Source: an uncultured Oscillospiraceae bacterium
Lineage (GTDB): Bacteria; Bacillota; Clostridia; Oscillospirales; Oscillospiraceae
Direction of reading: 5' to 3'
DNA: 6,687 bases
Assembly (NCBI GenBank): GCA_947631805.1
Contig: CANRNA010000098.1
Span: 1 to 6,687, forward strand
The notes below the pieces were generated by a model. The model was not told where the DNA came from, made no database searches, and saw only the letters and a program-made list of their open reading frames with translations. The position numbers and the translations under genes were made by a program. Below, piece after piece: positions 5,817 through 6,687 of the stretch; position 1 is the stretch's first letter, and each line of letters opens with the position of its first letter.

Positions 5817-6407
5817 ATGGCAAAGCTCTACTTTAAATACGGGGCCATGGGCTCCAGCAAATCCGCCCAGGCGCTCATCGCCAAGTTCAACTATGAGGAG
5901 CAGGGCATGCGCTGCTGGCTCATCAAGCCCGCCACCGACACCCGGGACGGGGCGGACATCATCCGCTCCCGCATCGGCCTGGAGGCCACCGGCGACGTGA
6001 TAAGCCCAGAGGACAACATCGGCGACCTGTATCAGCGGGCCGGTTGGCACGACGTCATCATCGCCGACGAGGCGCAGTTTTTCACCCCCGCCCAGATAGA
6101 CCAGCTCCGGGCCATCGTGGACACGGCGGACGTGCCGGTGATGTGCTTCGGCCTGCGCACCGACTTCCAGACCCATCTGTTCCCCGGCGCCCGGCGGCTG
6201 ATGGAGGTGGCCGACTCCATCACGGAGATAAAGACGATATGCACCTGCGGCCGGAAGGCCGTGGTCAACGCCCGGCTGGATGCCAACGGCGACGTGGTCA
6301 CCCAGGGCCAGCAGGTCCTTCTGGGGGGCAACGACACCTACACCGCCATGTGCCACCGCTGCTGGCGCAAGCGCATCCGGGAGCAGGAGGAGCGGGATAG
6401 GGCATGA
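5817..6407 (+). CDS. tdk: Thymidine kinase (type II, TK1-like)
   Basis: Cytoplasmic enzyme of 196 residues that phosphorylates thymidine (and deoxyuridine) to dTMP with ATP. Marks are a P-loop GAMGSSKSA (9-17), ADEAQFF (83-89) with Glu85 as the probable catalytic base after the Walker B strand, GLRTDFQTHLFPGARRL (112-128) of the lid region, a zinc-site set of Cys142, Cys144, Cys179 and Cys182, and GGNDTYTAMCHRCW (170-183), which includes the tyrosine that binds thymidine in TK1 structures. In the P-loop, Ser14 replaces the usual Gly before Lys15, and the first cysteine pair is CxC instead of CxxC; both look like lineage variants and do not suggest damage. The ATG lies 2 nt after the udk stop, with an AAGGGAG ribosome site inside the udk end, so the genes are co-transcribed. 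Feedback inhibition by dTTP is known in the family. Confidence 0.96.
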   Translation: MAKLYFKYGAMGSSKSAQALIAKFNYEEQGMRCWLIKPATDTRDGADIIRSRIGLEATGDVISPEDNIGDLYQRAGWHDVIIADEAQFFTPAQIDQLRAIVDTADVPVMCFGLRTDFQTHLFPGARRLMEVADSITEIKTICTCGRKAVVNARLDANGDVVTQGQQVLLGGNDTYTAMCHRCWRKRIREQEERDRA

Positions 6408-6687
6408 AGCGCGTCATCACCTACGGCACCTTCGATCTGCTCCACTACGGCCACATCAATCTGCTCAAGCGGGCCAAGGCCCTGGGAGATTACCTGATCG
6501 TGGCCCTGTCCACCGACGAGTTCAACTGGGAGCAGAAGCGGAAAAAGGCCTATTTTTCCTATGAGGCGCGCAAGCAGCTTCTGGAGGCCATCCGCTATGT
6601 GGACCTGGTCATCCCGGAGGAGAGCTGGGAGCAAAAGCGCACCGACGCCAGGGAGTACCACGTTGACACCTTCGTCATCGGCGACGA
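6404..6687 (+). CDS. tagD: Glycerol-3-phosphate cytidylyltransferase, 3' end cut by window
   Basis: Cytoplasmic nucleotidyltransferase that converts CTP and sn-glycerol 3-phosphate to CDP-glycerol, the precursor of poly(glycerol phosphate) wall teichoic acid and related surface polymers. The first 94 residues are present; TagD/TarD proteins are about 130 long, so roughly a quarter, including the RTEGISTT motif, is missing. Marks are YGTFDLLHYGHINLL (7-21) with the HxGH active-site motif at 14-17, ALSTDEFN (34-41), a lysine cluster at 45-48 (family catalytic Lys region), SYEARK (52-57), RYVDLVIPE (64-72), WEQK (75-78) and FVIGD (90-94). The ATG overlaps the tdk stop by 4 nt (ATGA); the nearest GGAGG is 13-14 nt away, so translational coupling is likely. 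It does not belong to nucleoside salvage, but it uses CTP. Whether teichoic acid genes follow cannot be seen. Confidence 0.95.
   Translation, partial: MKRVITYGTFDLLHYGHINLLKRAKALGDYLIVALSTDEFNWEQKRKKAYFSYEARKQLLEAIRYVDLVIPEESWEQKRTDAREYHVDTFVIGD

Overview
This window looks like chromosomal DNA from a GC-rich Gram-positive bacterium, most plausibly a clostridial Firmicute of the Oscillospiraceae kind. The reasons are strong AGGAGG-type ribosome sites, AT-rich intergenic DNA between genes with GC-rich third codon positions, a TagD (teichoic acid) gene, and a BMP-type nucleoside ABC transporter in the gene order known from Bacillus nupNOPQ. The taxonomic placement is inference. I saw no mobile element, CRISPR array, tRNA or rRNA.

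Left part (1-4963, all minus strand): a four-gene transporter operon read from right to left. It encodes a secreted BMP/PnrA-family nucleoside-binding protein (3827-4963), a double-domain ABC ATPase (2173-3723), a first membrane permease (932-2176) and a second permease (start at 932, cut by the window edge). The last three genes overlap by 4 nt and 1 nt, so they are almost certainly co-translated. A hairpin between the binding-protein gene and the ATPase gene (3777-3809) probably lowers expression of the three downstream genes relative to the binding protein.

Middle (4964-5190): a 227-bp divergent promoter region. Each direction has a TTGCGC -35 box, a 17-bp spacer and an extended -10 box. 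The two promoters are mirror images about position 5092, and a TTGCAA-N5-TTGCAA dyad sits exactly on that centre. This suggests one regulator controlling both operons symmetrically, and it is the most interesting signal in the window.

Right part (5191-6687, all plus strand): uridine kinase (udk), thymidine kinase (tdk) and the first three quarters of glycerol-3-phosphate cytidylyltransferase (tagD), packed with a 2-nt gap and a 4-nt overlap. Together the two operons form a nucleoside import and salvage unit: the transporter brings nucleosides in, Udk traps uridine/cytidine as UMP/CMP and Tdk traps thymidine as dTMP. TagD consumes CTP to make CDP-glycerol, which links salvage to wall or surface polymer synthesis; that functional link is inference. 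The window holds an ordinary nucleoside-salvage locus with an unusually symmetric control region, and I see no clearly undescribed system.
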